A stretch of 64,000 nucleotides of DNA from Amycolatopsis nalaikhensis (GCF_030264295.1 NZ_CP127173.1:4347501-4411500), one strand, 5' to 3'. Counted from the first letter of the stretch, positions 1-8,791 are shown. Numbers and translations: made by a program. The notes: generated by a model from the letters alone, not told the origin.

Positions 1-128
1 AGCTGGTGTTCCAGGGGACGCCGGACGAGCTGGCCGCGGCGGGCACCCCGGAGCACGTGGGGGACAGCCCGATCGAGCGCGGCTACTCGGCGCTGCTGAA
101 CCACGAGCCGGGCAAGGGGGCGTGGTGA
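1..128 (+). CDS. ABC transporter ATP-binding protein, C-terminal end (partial)
   Basis: An open frame runs from the window edge (codons in phase with base 3) to a TGA at 126-128, which overlaps the ATG of the next permease gene. The fragment contains a VFQGTPDEL-like stretch, as found near the C-terminus of ABC-2 type drug/heme exporter ATPases after the H-loop. No Walker motif lies inside the window, so the family assignment rests on this tail and on translational coupling to two membrane proteins. The start is outside the window. Confidence 0.65.
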   Translation, partial: LVFQGTPDELAAAGTPEHVGDSPIERGYSALLNHEPGKGAW

Positions 129-1486
129 TGATCTTCCGCATCGAACTGCGGCGCTCGATCGCGCCCTGGGCCGGGCTGGCGCTGGTCGTGGTGGCGCTCG
201 GCTTCCTGTTCCTCCTGTCCGGGCCGTGGTGGAAGGTGCCGGCGCCGTGGACGGCGAACACGACGACGACCGCGCTGTGGCTGCGGTTCCTGCTGGAGTT
301 CCTGTGGCCGATCGTCGTCGGCGCCGGCGCGATCCAGGGCATGCGCGACAGCCGTTCCGGCATGGTCGAGCTGCTGGCCACGACGTCGCGGCCGGGACGG
401 CAGCGGGCGATCCGGCTGGCCGGCGCGGTGGGCCTGCTGAGCGCGCTCGGGTTCCTGCTGGTGTTCGGCGTCGGCTTGGTGGAGGTGCTCGGGCACGGCG
501 GGTTCGTGTCCGCGAGCTTCGTGCCGGTCGTCTTCGTCGGCCTGCTCGCCATCGTGGCGGGCAGCTGGGCGGGCCTGGCGGCCGGGCGGCTGCTGCCGCA
601 CCCGCTGACCGCGCCCGCGGTGGCCGTGCTGGCGCTGGCGGTGTCGATCCTGGCCTGGACGTCGCTCGAAGCGGCCGTGCTGGAGATGCCGTACAGCCGG
701 TTCGCGTTGCTGGCGCCGCCCATCGGCCAGCCGGAAGGCTCGTTGGTGACGACGGCGGCTTCCGTGGACCTCGGGCAGGTGGTGTGGTTCGCCGGGCTGG
801 CCGTGACCGGATTCCTCGTGCTGGCGGCCGACTCCGTGCGGGCCCGGCTGCTCGGGCTGCTGCCGCTGGTGGCCGGGGCCGCGATCGCGTTGCCGGTGTT
901 CCCGGCTTCGGCGGACGGGCTCCTGGCCCTCGACCCGGTTGCCGCGGAGAAGGTCTGCGACGGGCCGATCTGCGTCAGCCGGGCGCACGAGGACAGGCTG
1001 GCCGCGTTGGCCGGGCCCGGCCGGGAAGCGCTGGCCTTGCTGGCGAAGCTGCCGGGGGCGCCGACGCGGATCGAAGAACAGCTGGCGCCGAACACCTTCA
1101 GCGTCCCGCCCGCCCGCGATCCCGGTGTCGTCTACCTGGACTTCCAGCGCCACACCCCCCTGCTCACAGCGGACGCGCGGGACCTGCGGCAGGCGGTGCT
1201 GTCCGGGGCCGGGCTGCCGTCGTGCGAACGGCCGAGCGCGGCCAGCCTGAGCGACCTGGGCGGCCGGATGATCGCGGCGGCCTACTTCACCGGTGAGCTG
1301 CGGTCGCTGCCCGAGTACACCCGGACCTGGTACGGCCGGAACTCCGAACCGGTCGAGCGAGCGTGGGCGAAGTTCCGCGCGCTGCCGCCGGAGGTTCAGT
1401 TCGCGCGGGTCGTGGCGCTGCGGCAGGTACTGCTGACTTGCCAGGGCGACCCGCTCGAGACGCTGGTGCCGGGGGCGCTGGAATGA
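128..1486 (+). CDS. ABC-2 type transporter permease
   Basis: 452-residue integral membrane protein. The ATG overlaps the stop of the upstream ATPase (TGATG), so translation is coupled. Hydrophobic segments occur near residues 15-35, 60-80, 95-120, 130-150, 155-180, 215-235 and 240-265. They are followed by a roughly 180-residue soluble C-terminal part with two Cys (CDGPIC). The layout fits an exporter subunit working with the ATPase before it and the membrane protein after it. The substrate cannot be read from the sequence. A GTG six bases upstream is possible, but the ATG gives the usual overlap. Confidence 0.75.
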   Translation: MIFRIELRRSIAPWAGLALVVVALGFLFLLSGPWWKVPAPWTANTTTTALWLRFLLEFLWPIVVGAGAIQGMRDSRSGMVELLATTSRPGRQRAIRLAGAVGLLSALGFLLVFGVGLVEVLGHGGFVSASFVPVVFVGLLAIVAGSWAGLAAGRLLPHPLTAPAVAVLALAVSILAWTSLEAAVLEMPYSRFALLAPPIGQPEGSLVTTAASVDLGQVVWFAGLAVTGFLVLAADSVRARLLGLLPLVAGAAIALPVFPASADGLLALDPVAAEKVCDGPICVSRAHEDRLAALAGPGREALALLAKLPGAPTRIEEQLAPNTFSVPPARDPGVVYLDFQRHTPLLTADARDLRQAVLSGAGLPSCERPSAASLSDLGGRMIAAAYFTGELRSLPEYTRTWYGRNSEPVERAWAKFRALPPEVQFARVVALRQVLLTCQGDPLETLVPGALE

Positions 1487-2046
1487 GGTGGGCGACGCTC
1501 TACGCGCGTTCCCGGCAGGTCCCGGCGGCGTTCGCGGGCCTGCTGCTGGCCACGGCGGGCGTGTGGTTCTTGGCGCGCGACTCGTGGTCGCCGACGCCGG
1601 TCATGCTGACGCTGACGGCGGCGACGGCCCTGGCGGCGATCGCGCTCAGCGGCCAGGACCCGGACCTCGACCGCACCGCGGCGCTGCCGTGGCCGGTCCG
1701 CCGGTTCGCGCACCTGGCCCTGATCGGCGTGGCGGCCGCGGGCGCGGTCCTGGCGGTCCAGCAGCTGGGGGCGACGACTGTCGACATGTCGATCATCCTG
1801 CGCGACGCGGCGGGCCTGCTCGGGTTGACCGGCCTGGCGGCGACGGTCGCGGGCGGCCAGTTCGGCTGGACGCTCCCGCTGGTGTGGGCGGCCATCACGC
1901 CGTTCGTCCCGGACGACGGCACGACGACGAGCCACATCGTGGCGTGGATGGTGCAACCGGCGGCGACGTCCGCGGCGGCGTGGACGTCGGTGGTCCTGGC
2001 GGTGACGGGGACGGCGGCGTACACGGTGGCGGGTGGGCGCCGGTAG
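1483..2046 (+). CDS. ABC transporter-associated integral membrane protein
   Basis: 187-residue protein starting at the ATG of an ATGA overlap with the preceding permease. About five to six hydrophobic helices cover nearly the whole length (around residues 15-35, 38-55, 75-95, 110-130, 135-150 and 160-180), and basic residues mark the cytoplasmic loops. It is probably the second membrane subunit of the same exporter. No specific family signature is recognised. Confidence 0.6.
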   Translation: MRWATLYARSRQVPAAFAGLLLATAGVWFLARDSWSPTPVMLTLTAATALAAIALSGQDPDLDRTAALPWPVRRFAHLALIGVAAAGAVLAVQQLGATTVDMSIILRDAAGLLGLTGLAATVAGGQFGWTLPLVWAAITPFVPDDGTTTSHIVAWMVQPAATSAAAWTSVVLAVTGTAAYTVAGGRR

Positions 2047-2083
2047 CCCGGTGGGGCGCCGATGGTCCGGCGCCCCACCGGCG

Positions 2084-2494
2084 TCACACGGTGCGGATGT
2101 TCGTCTCCAGCTCGAGCGGCTCCCGGTCCCAGTCCTCGACGCCGAAGGCGAGGATCCGCTCGGGCCGGATCCGGATCACGGCGTCGTCGAAGTGGTTGTC
2201 CGGGAGGTTCACCCCGGTCAGCGCCTCCGCGCGGCCGCGGATCTCCAGGCAGCGCACCCGCCACGGGTTCGTCGAGGGCAGGTCGTCGACGACGAAGGCG
2301 ACGTGGTCGTCCGTCGCCAGGTTGCGGAACTTCTTGCTGTCGCGCAGGTTGTGCCCGGTGACGTCGATGGTCTTCTCGTCCGGGTTGTACCGGAACCCGA
2401 CCGGGTTGACCTGCAGGGTTCCGTTGGGCTGCCGGGTCGCCAGCCGCCCCAGCGGCTGGTCGGCCAAGTACGCGAGCTCTGCTTCGGTGAACAT
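2084..2494 (-). CDS. PPOX-class F420-dependent oxidoreductase
   Basis: 136 residues, the usual size for the split-beta-barrel flavin/deazaflavin (PPOX/FDOR-B) family. Family features are the N-terminal LADQPLGRLAT segment, the QVNPVGFRY strand and the DLPSTNPWRVRCLEIRGRAE stretch that forms the dimeric barrel and cofactor pocket. It presumably uses reduced F420 to reduce an unknown substrate in the cytoplasm. It follows the SGNH hydrolase gene by 18 bases on the same strand and is probably cotranscribed with the tetR gene. Confidence 0.85.
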   Translation of the reverse strand: MFTEAELAYLADQPLGRLATRQPNGTLQVNPVGFRYNPDEKTIDVTGHNLRDSKKFRNLATDDHVAFVVDDLPSTNPWRVRCLEIRGRAEALTGVNLPDNHFDDAVIRIRPERILAFGVEDWDREPLELETNIRTV

Positions 2495-2512
2495 GCCCCG
2501 AAGTGTTCAACT

Positions 2513-3589
2513 TCAAGGGAGCTTGAAGTCAAGCACCAGCTCCGCGAAGCGCGACGCGATCCGCTCGTGTGCCGCCCCGTCCGGGTGCAGCTGGTCCGGC
2601 AACGGCAGCTCGGCGAAGTCCGCCTCGCCGTACAGCGCGCGGCCATCGAGGTAGTGCAGCCGCGGGTCCGCGCGCTCGGCCACGATGCGTGCCAGCTCGG
2701 CACGGACGACCTCCAGCGTCAGCTTCCCCGCCTCGACCTCGGCCGGGTCGCCGGTGGCGCGGAACCGCACCTCGCCGCGCGCCAGGGCCTCGTGGTCGAA
2801 GTCGCCGGGGCCGGGCGTCCGCTCGTGGATCGGGCAGTACAGCGGCGACACCACGAGCAACGGCGTCGTCGGATGACCGTCGCGGATCGTGTCCAGGAAC
2901 CCGTGCACCGCCGGGCCGAACGCACGCAGGCGCATCAGGTCCGCGTTCACGACGTTGATGCCGAGCTTCACGCTCACGAAGTCGGCGGGCGTGTCCCGCA
3001 TCGCGCGGGCGGTGAACGGGTCCAGCAGCGCGTTGCCGCTGAACCCCAGGTTGATCAGTTCGACCCCGGCCGAACGCGCGGCCAGCGCGGTCCACGTCGT
3101 CGACGGGCTCGCCGCGTTCGAACCCTGGCTGATCGAACTCCCGTGGTGCAGCCACACGCGATCCGCGCGGGAAGCGGGCGACACCGGGGCGTCCGTCCGC
3201 AACGCGACCAACGTCGTCAGCTCGTTGTGCGGCAACCAGATCTCGACGTCCTTGTCGTGCCCGGGCAGGTCCGCGAACCGCACGCCCTGGGGCGCGGTCG
3301 CCTGTGCGGCGAGCTTGCCGTCCACGACCAGGTCGTAGACGCCGTCCGGCCGCGGTGGCGCGCCCGGGTACTCGACCTTCGTGGCCAGCGTCTCGAGTTC
3401 GATCGACCGAGCCGTCGTGCGGAACTGCAGGCGGACGCCCGACGGCTGGGCTTCGGCCATCGTCAGCCGCGGGTCGGAATTCTGTGCCCGGGCGGCGGCG
3501 GGCAGCCGGTGCGGCACCAGGCCGCGGTCGGTGGCTTCGAGTTCGAGGGCGCCGCGGATCAGTTCGGCGGTCAACGGGGTGGTGATCAC
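2513..3589 (-). CDS. SGNH/GDSL-type hydrolase
   Basis: 358 residues. An N-terminal beta-rich region of about 150 residues precedes an SGNH hydrolase fold. The nucleophile block is degenerate (WLHHGSSISQG), the oxyanion blocks are LGFSGNALLDP and KLGINVVN, and the C-terminal DQLHPDGAAHERIA supplies the catalytic Asp and His. The GTG start overlaps the TetR stop by four bases, so translation is coupled. There is no signal peptide, so it is probably a cytoplasmic esterase or carbohydrate deacetylase. The substrate is unknown. Confidence 0.8.
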   Translation of the reverse strand: MITTPLTAELIRGALELEATDRGLVPHRLPAAARAQNSDPRLTMAEAQPSGVRLQFRTTARSIELETLATKVEYPGAPPRPDGVYDLVVDGKLAAQATAPQGVRFADLPGHDKDVEIWLPHNELTTLVALRTDAPVSPASRADRVWLHHGSSISQGSNAASPSTTWTALAARSAGVELINLGFSGNALLDPFTARAMRDTPADFVSVKLGINVVNADLMRLRAFGPAVHGFLDTIRDGHPTTPLLVVSPLYCPIHERTPGPGDFDHEALARGEVRFRATGDPAEVEAGKLTLEVVRAELARIVAERADPRLHYLDGRALYGEADFAELPLPDQLHPDGAAHERIASRFAELVLDFKLP

Positions 3590-4155
3590 GGTCGGGGCCA
3601 ATCGTCGAGAAGGGAGTCGAGGACGTCGAGGATGCGGACCCAGCTCTCCGCCGACGGCGGCGAGCTGTGGTCGAACCCGCCGTGGCCTTCGAGGCTGACG
3701 AACCCGTGGAAGACGCTGCCCAGCAGCCGGACGGCGTGCGTGTGGTCCGCCTCCGGGACGTCGTAGCCACGCAGGATCGCGCGCATCATCTCCGAGTGCC
3801 GGACACCGCCGCTCGCGGCCGCCGTCTCCGGGTCGAGCCGCAGGCGCGCGGCGGCGTACCGGCCCGGGTGCTCGCGGGCGTAGTCGCGGTAGACGTCGGC
3901 GAACGCGACGAGCGCGTTCCGTCCGGCGCGTCCCGCGAGCGCGGCGGCGGCCCGGTCGGCGAGCTCGTCGAGGGCCAGCAGGGCGATCTTCGTCCGCAGG
4001 TCCTGGGAGTTCTTGACGTGCGAATACAGGCTGGCGACCTTGACATCGAACCGCCGCGCCAGCTCCGAGACCGTCGCCTGCTCGAACCCGACCTCGTCGG
4101 CGAGGTCCGCGCCCGCGCGGACCACCCGCTCGGTCGTCAACCCGGCGCGTGCCAT
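3586..4155 (-). CDS. TetR/AcrR family transcriptional regulator
   Basis: 189 residues. The N-terminal helix-turn-helix (around residues 20-55) contains ATVSELARRFDVKVASLYSHVKN, a typical TetR DNA-binding segment. The C-terminal domain resembles the WHG type (GSVFHGFVSLE). I chose the ATG eight bases after an AAAGGAGG ribosome site. An in-frame GTG six bases upstream is too close to that site. It heads a three-gene operon with the SGNH hydrolase and the F420 enzyme, and is divergent from the KTSC gene. The palindrome immediately upstream is probably its own operator. Confidence 0.85.
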   Translation of the reverse strand: MARAGLTTERVVRAGADLADEVGFEQATVSELARRFDVKVASLYSHVKNSQDLRTKIALLALDELADRAAAALAGRAGRNALVAFADVYRDYAREHPGRYAAARLRLDPETAAASGGVRHSEMMRAILRGYDVPEADHTHAVRLLGSVFHGFVSLEGHGGFDHSSPPSAESWVRILDVLDSLLDDWPRP

Positions 4156-4170
4156 CACCACATCCTCCTT

Positions 4171-4210
4171 TGCCTAAAGCCACTCTAGATCGACCTAAAG
4201 GGTTTAGGCA
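4171..4210. promoter_or_regulatory. Palindromic operator between tetR and the KTSC gene
   Basis: TGCCTAAA (4171-4178) is matched by TTTAGGCA (4203-4210). A tighter inverted repeat, CCTAAA-GGG-TTTAGG, sits at 4194-4208. The CCTAAA half-site therefore occurs three times in 40 bases of the divergent intergenic region. This is the arrangement expected for autoregulation by the adjacent TetR protein. Regulation itself is inferred. Confidence 0.65.
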
Positions 4211-4228
4211 AATGCGAAGATGGGTGGT

Positions 4229-4441
4229 ATGCGCCGACAAGCCGTCAGCTCCTCGACCATCGCGTCCATCGGCTACGACCGGGACCAGCACGTCCTGGAG
4301 ATCGAGTTCGCCTCGGGCAGCGTCTACCGGTACCGCATGGTGGCGCCGTCCGTGCACCGCGAGCTCATGGCGTCTTCGAGCCACGGCCGGTTCTTCAACA
4401 CCCGGATCCGCGACCACTACCCGGCCGAGCAGGTCAGCTGA
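4229..4441 (+). CDS. KTSC domain protein
   Basis: 70 residues made almost entirely of a KTSC domain: VSSSTIASIGYD, LEIEFASGSVYRYRMV and SSHGRFFNTRIRDHYP match the conserved blocks of that small family, named after the C-terminus of some lysyl-tRNA synthetases. Its function is not established. An upstream in-frame ATG at 4220 would add three residues, and neither start has a good ribosome site. The gene is divergent from tetR, shares the palindrome, and overlaps the 3' end of efeB by eight bases on the opposite strand. Confidence 0.75.
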   Translation: MRRQAVSSSTIASIGYDRDQHVLEIEFASGSVYRYRMVAPSVHRELMASSSHGRFFNTRIRDHYPAEQVS

Positions 4442-5693
4442 ACAGCGCGTCCGCCCAGCTCGAGTCCTTCGTCACGCCCGGCGGGACCGCGAAGTGCGCC
4501 GAGCCGGTGTGCTGGACGTACTCCATCATCGCGTCCTTCGACGACAGCGCCTGCTGCATCGGCACGTACTGCTTGCGGGTGTCGCGGTTGAACGCCAGGA
4601 AGAACAGCCCCGCCTCGAGGTGGCCGACGCCGTCGGACCCGTCGACGAAGTTGTAGCCGCGGCGCAGGATCCGGGCGCCGTTGAGGGCCTGGTGCGAGGC
4701 CAGCCGGACGTGCGCGTCCTTGGCGATCAAGGGCTCGCCGTCCGCGCCGCCGACCTCCAGGTCGAGCTCGTCGAACTCGGCTTTCTGGCCCAGCGCCGCC
4801 CCGACGCCCTTCGTGCGGCCGATGATCTGCTGCTGGCCGTCCAGCGATTCGCGGTCCCACGTCTCGATGTGCATCCGGATCCGGCGCGCCACCAGGTAGG
4901 TGCCGCCCGCCATCCACGCCTGGCCGTCGCCGGCCTGCGCCCACACCTGGTCGCGCAGCAGGTCCGTGTCCTCGGCCTTGATGTTGTTCGTGCCGTCCTT
5001 GAAGCCGAACAGGTTCCGCGGCGTCTGCTGGTCGCGCGAGGTCGACGAGCTGCGGCCGAAGCCCAGCTGCGACCAGCGGACCTCGGTGACGCCGAAGCCG
5101 AGCCGCACCAGGTTGCGGACCGCGTGCACCGCCACCTGCGGGTCGTTCGCGCACGCCTGGATGCACAGGTCGCCGCCGCTGCGGGCCGGGTCGAGCTTGT
5201 CCTTCGGGAACAGCGGCAGGTCGATCAGCTGCGGCGGCCGCTTGCCCGCCAGGCCGAACCGGCCGTCGAACAGCGACGGCCCGAAGCCGATCGTCAGCGT
5301 CAGCTGCGACGCGGGCAGGTCGAGCGCCTCGCCGGTGTCGCCGGGCGGGGCGTACTGGCCGCCGTCGACGGCGCCGCCGGCCACGCCCTCCTGCCCGGCC
5401 GTCATCCGGCGAGCGGCGTCGGTCCACGTCTTGAGCAGCTGCCGCAGCTTCTCGCGGTCCTTGGTGGTGACGTCGAGGGCCGCGAAGTGCAGGTTCGCCT
5501 GCGTCGGCGTGACGATCCCGGCCTGGTGCTCGCCGTGGAAGTCGACGGTGTTCACCGACGCTTCGGCGCTGCCGCTGGTCGCCTTGTCGATCCCGACCCC
5601 GGCGGCGGCCCCGGCCCCGGCGAGCGCGACCCCCGCGCCCGCCAGGCCGAAGAGCTTCCGCCGCGAGACGCGCGTGCCCTCTGTCGACGTCAC
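4434..5693 (-). CDS. efeB: Dyp-type heme peroxidase / deferrochelatase EfeB
   Basis: 419 residues. The N-terminus carries a twin-arginine signal (SRRKLFGLAGAG with a hydrophobic Ala-rich core), so the enzyme is exported folded. The DyP heme signature GxxDG appears as FGFKDGTNN, followed by the conserved WMAGGTYLV strand. EfeB is the peroxidase of the EfeUOB iron uptake system, and the other two genes lie directly upstream. The GTG start overlaps the efeO stop by four bases. The gene is probably iron-repressed through the IdeR boxes upstream of efeU. Confidence 0.93.
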   Translation of the reverse strand: MTSTEGTRVSRRKLFGLAGAGVALAGAGAAAGVGIDKATSGSAEASVNTVDFHGEHQAGIVTPTQANLHFAALDVTTKDREKLRQLLKTWTDAARRMTAGQEGVAGGAVDGGQYAPPGDTGEALDLPASQLTLTIGFGPSLFDGRFGLAGKRPPQLIDLPLFPKDKLDPARSGGDLCIQACANDPQVAVHAVRNLVRLGFGVTEVRWSQLGFGRSSSTSRDQQTPRNLFGFKDGTNNIKAEDTDLLRDQVWAQAGDGQAWMAGGTYLVARRIRMHIETWDRESLDGQQQIIGRTKGVGAALGQKAEFDELDLEVGGADGEPLIAKDAHVRLASHQALNGARILRRGYNFVDGSDGVGHLEAGLFFLAFNRDTRKQYVPMQQALSSKDAMMEYVQHTGSAHFAVPPGVTKDSSWADALFS

Positions 5694-6829
5694 TGGGAGA
5701 CGACCTCCGCAACCTTGCTCAGCGGCTCGCTCAGCGCGTCGACGGCCGAAGCGAACTCCTTGACCTGGTCCTGGGACAGCTCGGTGTACAGCTTGAAGCC
5801 GTCACCGGCGCGCTGCTTGTCCAGCAGCCCCTGCACGTTCGCGAACTCATTGTCCAAAGTGGACACGAGTGCGGCGTCCTTCGCCTGCAGGATCGGGCGC
5901 AGCGAGGTGATCGCGCCCTTCGAGCCGTCGAGGTTGGCCTGGAAGTCCCAGAGGTCGGTGTGCGAGAAGGTCTCCTCCTCGCCGGTGATCTTGCCGGTGG
6001 CGACCTCGTCGAGCAGGCCCTTCGCGCCGTTCGCGAGGTCCAAAGCGGACAGTTCGAGCGTCTTGGACTTGGCGACCAGGTCCTTGACGTCGGTCACCAG
6101 CTTGTCGGCGATCTGCGCGCTGTCGGCCTGCAGGCCGGTCTTGAACAGGTCCTTCTCCAGCCGGTGGAACCCGGTGAACTGCTGGCCCGGCTCGAGGTCG
6201 GCCTCGCGGACGTCGATCGCCGGGTCGAGGTCGCCGAACTTCTCGGCCACCGGCTCGATGCGCTCGTAGTAGACGCGGGTGCGCGCGTACGCGGCCTTCG
6301 CCTCGTCGACCTTGCCCGCCTTGACGAGGTCGGCGAACTTCACCGTCTCGTCCTGCAGGGCCGCGGTGTTGTTGGCGACGTAGCTCGCGTAGCTCTTGGT
6401 CGCCTCGGCCTTCTGGGCGTTGGTGTCGTTCTGCTTCGCGACGCCGCCGGTGACGGTGAAGTCGCCGCGGATGCCGTCGCCGGCCATGCCCGGCTTGCAC
6501 GCGGTCTGGTACTTGCCCGCGTTGGCGACCTCGACGATCAGCCGCCGGTTCAGCCCGGGCGCGATGTTCTCGACCTCGCCCATGATCCGGTCGCCCTCGG
6601 CGTAGAGGTAGAACTCGGTGACCTTGGTGCCCTTGTTGGTGATCTCGAAGGTCACGTTGCCCGCGTTCGCCGTGGTGGCGGAAACGTTGCAGGCCGTGTC
6701 GGACGCCTCGACCTTGATCGGGCCGCCGTCGGCGGGGGCGCCCGCGGTGTCGCTCTTGCTGTCGCACGCGGTCAGCGTCACCAGCATGGCGGCGCCGGCC
6801 AGCACGGCCAGCGAGGGGGTCTTGCGCAC
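5690..6829 (-). CDS. efeO: Iron uptake lipoprotein EfeO (cupredoxin plus M75/imelysin domain)
   Basis: 379 residues. A lipoprotein signal ends in LTAC. The cupredoxin-like domain follows (to about residue 125, with ACNVS, TEFYLY and YQTACKPGM), and then the helical imelysin/M75 domain with the HxxE motif in GFHRLEKDLF. It is the periplasmic or wall-side iron-binding part of EfeUOB. I chose the GTG five bases after AAGGAG. A GTG six bases upstream overlaps the efeU stop but leaves no room for that ribosome site. It is coupled to efeB by a GTGA overlap. Confidence 0.92.
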   Translation of the reverse strand: MRKTPSLAVLAGAAMLVTLTACDSKSDTAGAPADGGPIKVEASDTACNVSATTANAGNVTFEITNKGTKVTEFYLYAEGDRIMGEVENIAPGLNRRLIVEVANAGKYQTACKPGMAGDGIRGDFTVTGGVAKQNDTNAQKAEATKSYASYVANNTAALQDETVKFADLVKAGKVDEAKAAYARTRVYYERIEPVAEKFGDLDPAIDVREADLEPGQQFTGFHRLEKDLFKTGLQADSAQIADKLVTDVKDLVAKSKTLELSALDLANGAKGLLDEVATGKITGEEETFSHTDLWDFQANLDGSKGAITSLRPILQAKDAALVSTLDNEFANVQGLLDKQRAGDGFKLYTELSQDQVKEFASAVDALSEPLSKVAEVVSQ

Positions 6830-6831
6830 GG

Positions 6832-7677
6832 TCACTCCTTCGAGGCGGCCGCGGCGGCGGGCGCCGGCGCGGTCTTCTTGCTGGGCTTCAGGAACAGGGG
6901 CAGCACGATGGCGACGTAGGCGACCCAGGCGACGGCCTGCAGCACGGTCGTCTGCTGCGAGTAGTTGAAGATGCCCTTGAGCAGGGCGCCGTACCAGGAC
7001 GTCTCGGGGAGCGTCGCCGAGGCGTCGAAGGCCAGCGTGGTCAGGCCGGGCAGGAAGGCGGCTTCCTGCAGGTCGTGCAGGCCGTAGCCGAGCACGCCCG
7101 CGGCGACGAACACCAGCAGCACGCCGGTGATCGTGAAGAACTTCGACAGGTTGAACCGGACGGCGCCCTTGTAGAGCAGCCAGGCCAGCACGACGGCGGC
7201 GGCGATGCCGACGGTGAACCCGATCAGCGGCTGCACGGTGTCCGATTGCGCCGCCTGCACGGTCGAGTAGAAGAACACGGCGGTCTCGAGCCCTTCGCGC
7301 CCGACCGCCAGGAACGACAGCAGCAGCACGGCCGCCGGGCCGACGTCCAGCGCGTCGTCCATCTTCCCGCGCAGCTCGGCGGCGATGCTCTTGGCCGCCT
7401 TGCGCATCCAGAAGATCATCGCGGTGACGAACACGACGGCGACGATCGACAGGCTGCCGCCGAGCAGCTCCTGGTGCTCGAAGGACAGCTGCGCGGTCGT
7501 GAAGGTGAGGACGGCGCCGACGGCGACCGACAGCAGCACCGCGGCGCCGACGCCGGGCCAGACCCAGCGCAGGGCGTGCCGCCGGTCGGTCTTGACGAGG
7601 AAGGCCACCAGGATGCTGACGACCAGCGCGGCTTCCAGGCCTTCGCGCAGCCCGATCAGCGCGCTCGAGAACAACAC
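6832..7677 (-). CDS. efeU: Iron permease EfeU (FTR1 family)
   Basis: 281 residues with seven hydrophobic helices. The two REGLE motifs (REGLEAALVV near residue 9 and REGLETAVFF near residue 130) are the signature of the Ftr1/EfeU iron channel. It is the first gene of efeUOB and forms the membrane pore. The last codons overlap the Shine-Dalgarno of efeO. Two IdeR/DtxR-type boxes upstream indicate iron repression. Confidence 0.94.
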   Translation of the reverse strand: MLFSSALIGLREGLEAALVVSILVAFLVKTDRRHALRWVWPGVGAAVLLSVAVGAVLTFTTAQLSFEHQELLGGSLSIVAVVFVTAMIFWMRKAAKSIAAELRGKMDDALDVGPAAVLLLSFLAVGREGLETAVFFYSTVQAAQSDTVQPLIGFTVGIAAAVVLAWLLYKGAVRFNLSKFFTITGVLLVFVAAGVLGYGLHDLQEAAFLPGLTTLAFDASATLPETSWYGALLKGIFNYSQQTTVLQAVAWVAYVAIVLPLFLKPSKKTAPAPAAAAASKE

Positions 7678-7716
7678 CGGTCCGCCTCCTGAATTTATTC
7701 CGGGTCCGAGATGGTT

Positions 7717-7735
7717 TTAGGTAAGGCTCACCTGT
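7717..7735 (-). promoter_or_regulatory. IdeR/DtxR iron box 1, proximal to efeU
   Basis: TTAGGTAAGGCTCACCTGT matches 15 of 19 positions of the actinobacterial IdeR consensus (TTAGGTTAGGCTAACCTAA). It lies 40 bases upstream of the efeU start. This placement suits repression by iron-loaded IdeR. Confidence 0.8.
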
Positions 7736-7800
7736 AAGTCCAGAGGGCGGCCGACGGCTCGAAACGATCAAATCGGGCAAAAGGGACGTCTTTCGCCAAG

Positions 7801-7819
7801 TTAGGTTAGGATAACCGCA
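7801..7819. promoter_or_regulatory. IdeR/DtxR iron box 2, distal
   Basis: TTAGGTTAGGATAACCGCA matches 16 of 19 positions of the same consensus, with an intact left half. It lies 84 bases from box 1, between efeU and the divergent transglycosylase gene. It may serve efeU, the divergent gene, or both. Confidence 0.78.
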
Positions 7820-7948
7820 GGTCAGCGGGCTACGCGTCGACTCGATAACGAAAACTGTGATGTCCCTGGCAGTGGCATGGTTTTTACCCTGCGCTTGCCT
7901 GGTCAGGCTGTCAGGGGACCCCCTTGAGTGCCTCCGTAACCTGATCGG

Positions 7949-8791
7949 GTGGCCGATACCGCTCAGCCGACCGTCACGCCCCCGTCGTCGCCCCCTGGCG
8001 GCCCACCCCGGAGGTACCTCGGCCGGGTGGCGCTCGCGCTGGGGCTGGTGGTCACGGGTGTCGTCCTCGTGCTGACGATCGGCATCCGGAACCCGGACGC
8101 GCCGGTAGCCCCGCCGGTCCAGCCGGCGCTGGCGATCCCGGAGCAGCGCCCGCAGCCGGGAGCGGAGTCCCCGCGAGCGGGGCTGGCGGCCCCGGTCGAC
8201 CGCCCGCAGGTGTCGGACCAGGTGGAACTGGACGCGTGGGCGACGCGCGTCGCGGACAAGACGCACGTGCCGCCCCGCGTGCTGGCGGCGTACGGCCGCG
8301 CGGAGATGTGGATGCAGCGCCAGAAGCCGACGTGCCACTTGTCGTGGGCGACGCTGGCGGGCATCGGCCGGGTGGAGACGGAGAGGGGCGAGTTCGACCT
8401 GTCGGCGATCGCGGCGAACGGCCGGGTGGCGAAGCCGGTGGTCGGGCCCCCGCTGGACGGTTCCCCGGGAGTCCCGGCGGTCCACGACACGGACGCGGGA
8501 AAGCTCGACGGCGACAAGGCGTGGGACCACGCGATCGGCCCGATGCAGTTCCTGCCGTCGACGTGGACGAAGTACCAGGAGCGAGCCAACGGCGACGGCG
8601 GCGCACCGGACCCGCAGAACATCGACGACGCGGCTTTTACCGCGGCTCGGTATTTGTGCTCGGGCGGGGATGATCTGGGCACGCCTGCCGGGTGGTGGCG
8701 GGCGATCTTGTTCTACAACCCCGGGGTGGCGTATGGGCAGGATGTGTTCAGCGCCGCGGACGCCTATGCGGAGGCCAGTGTCGCGCCCTGA
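7949..8791 (+). CDS. Membrane-anchored lytic transglycosylase
   Basis: 280 residues starting at GTG. A single transmembrane helix (around residues 28-48) follows a Pro-rich cytoplasmic tail, so the enzyme is anchored with its catalytic part outside. The SLT-type fold is seen in SWATLAGIGRVETERGEF (catalytic Glu), DHAIGPMQFLPSTWTKY and the AARYLCSGG and FYNPG blocks. It is a paralogue of the protein at 13,069. It would cleave peptidoglycan glycan strands during wall remodelling. It is divergent from efeU. Confidence 0.85.
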   Translation: MADTAQPTVTPPSSPPGGPPRRYLGRVALALGLVVTGVVLVLTIGIRNPDAPVAPPVQPALAIPEQRPQPGAESPRAGLAAPVDRPQVSDQVELDAWATRVADKTHVPPRVLAAYGRAEMWMQRQKPTCHLSWATLAGIGRVETERGEFDLSAIAANGRVAKPVVGPPLDGSPGVPAVHDTDAGKLDGDKAWDHAIGPMQFLPSTWTKYQERANGDGGAPDPQNIDDAAFTAARYLCSGGDDLGTPAGWWRAILFYNPGVAYGQDVFSAADAYAEASVAP

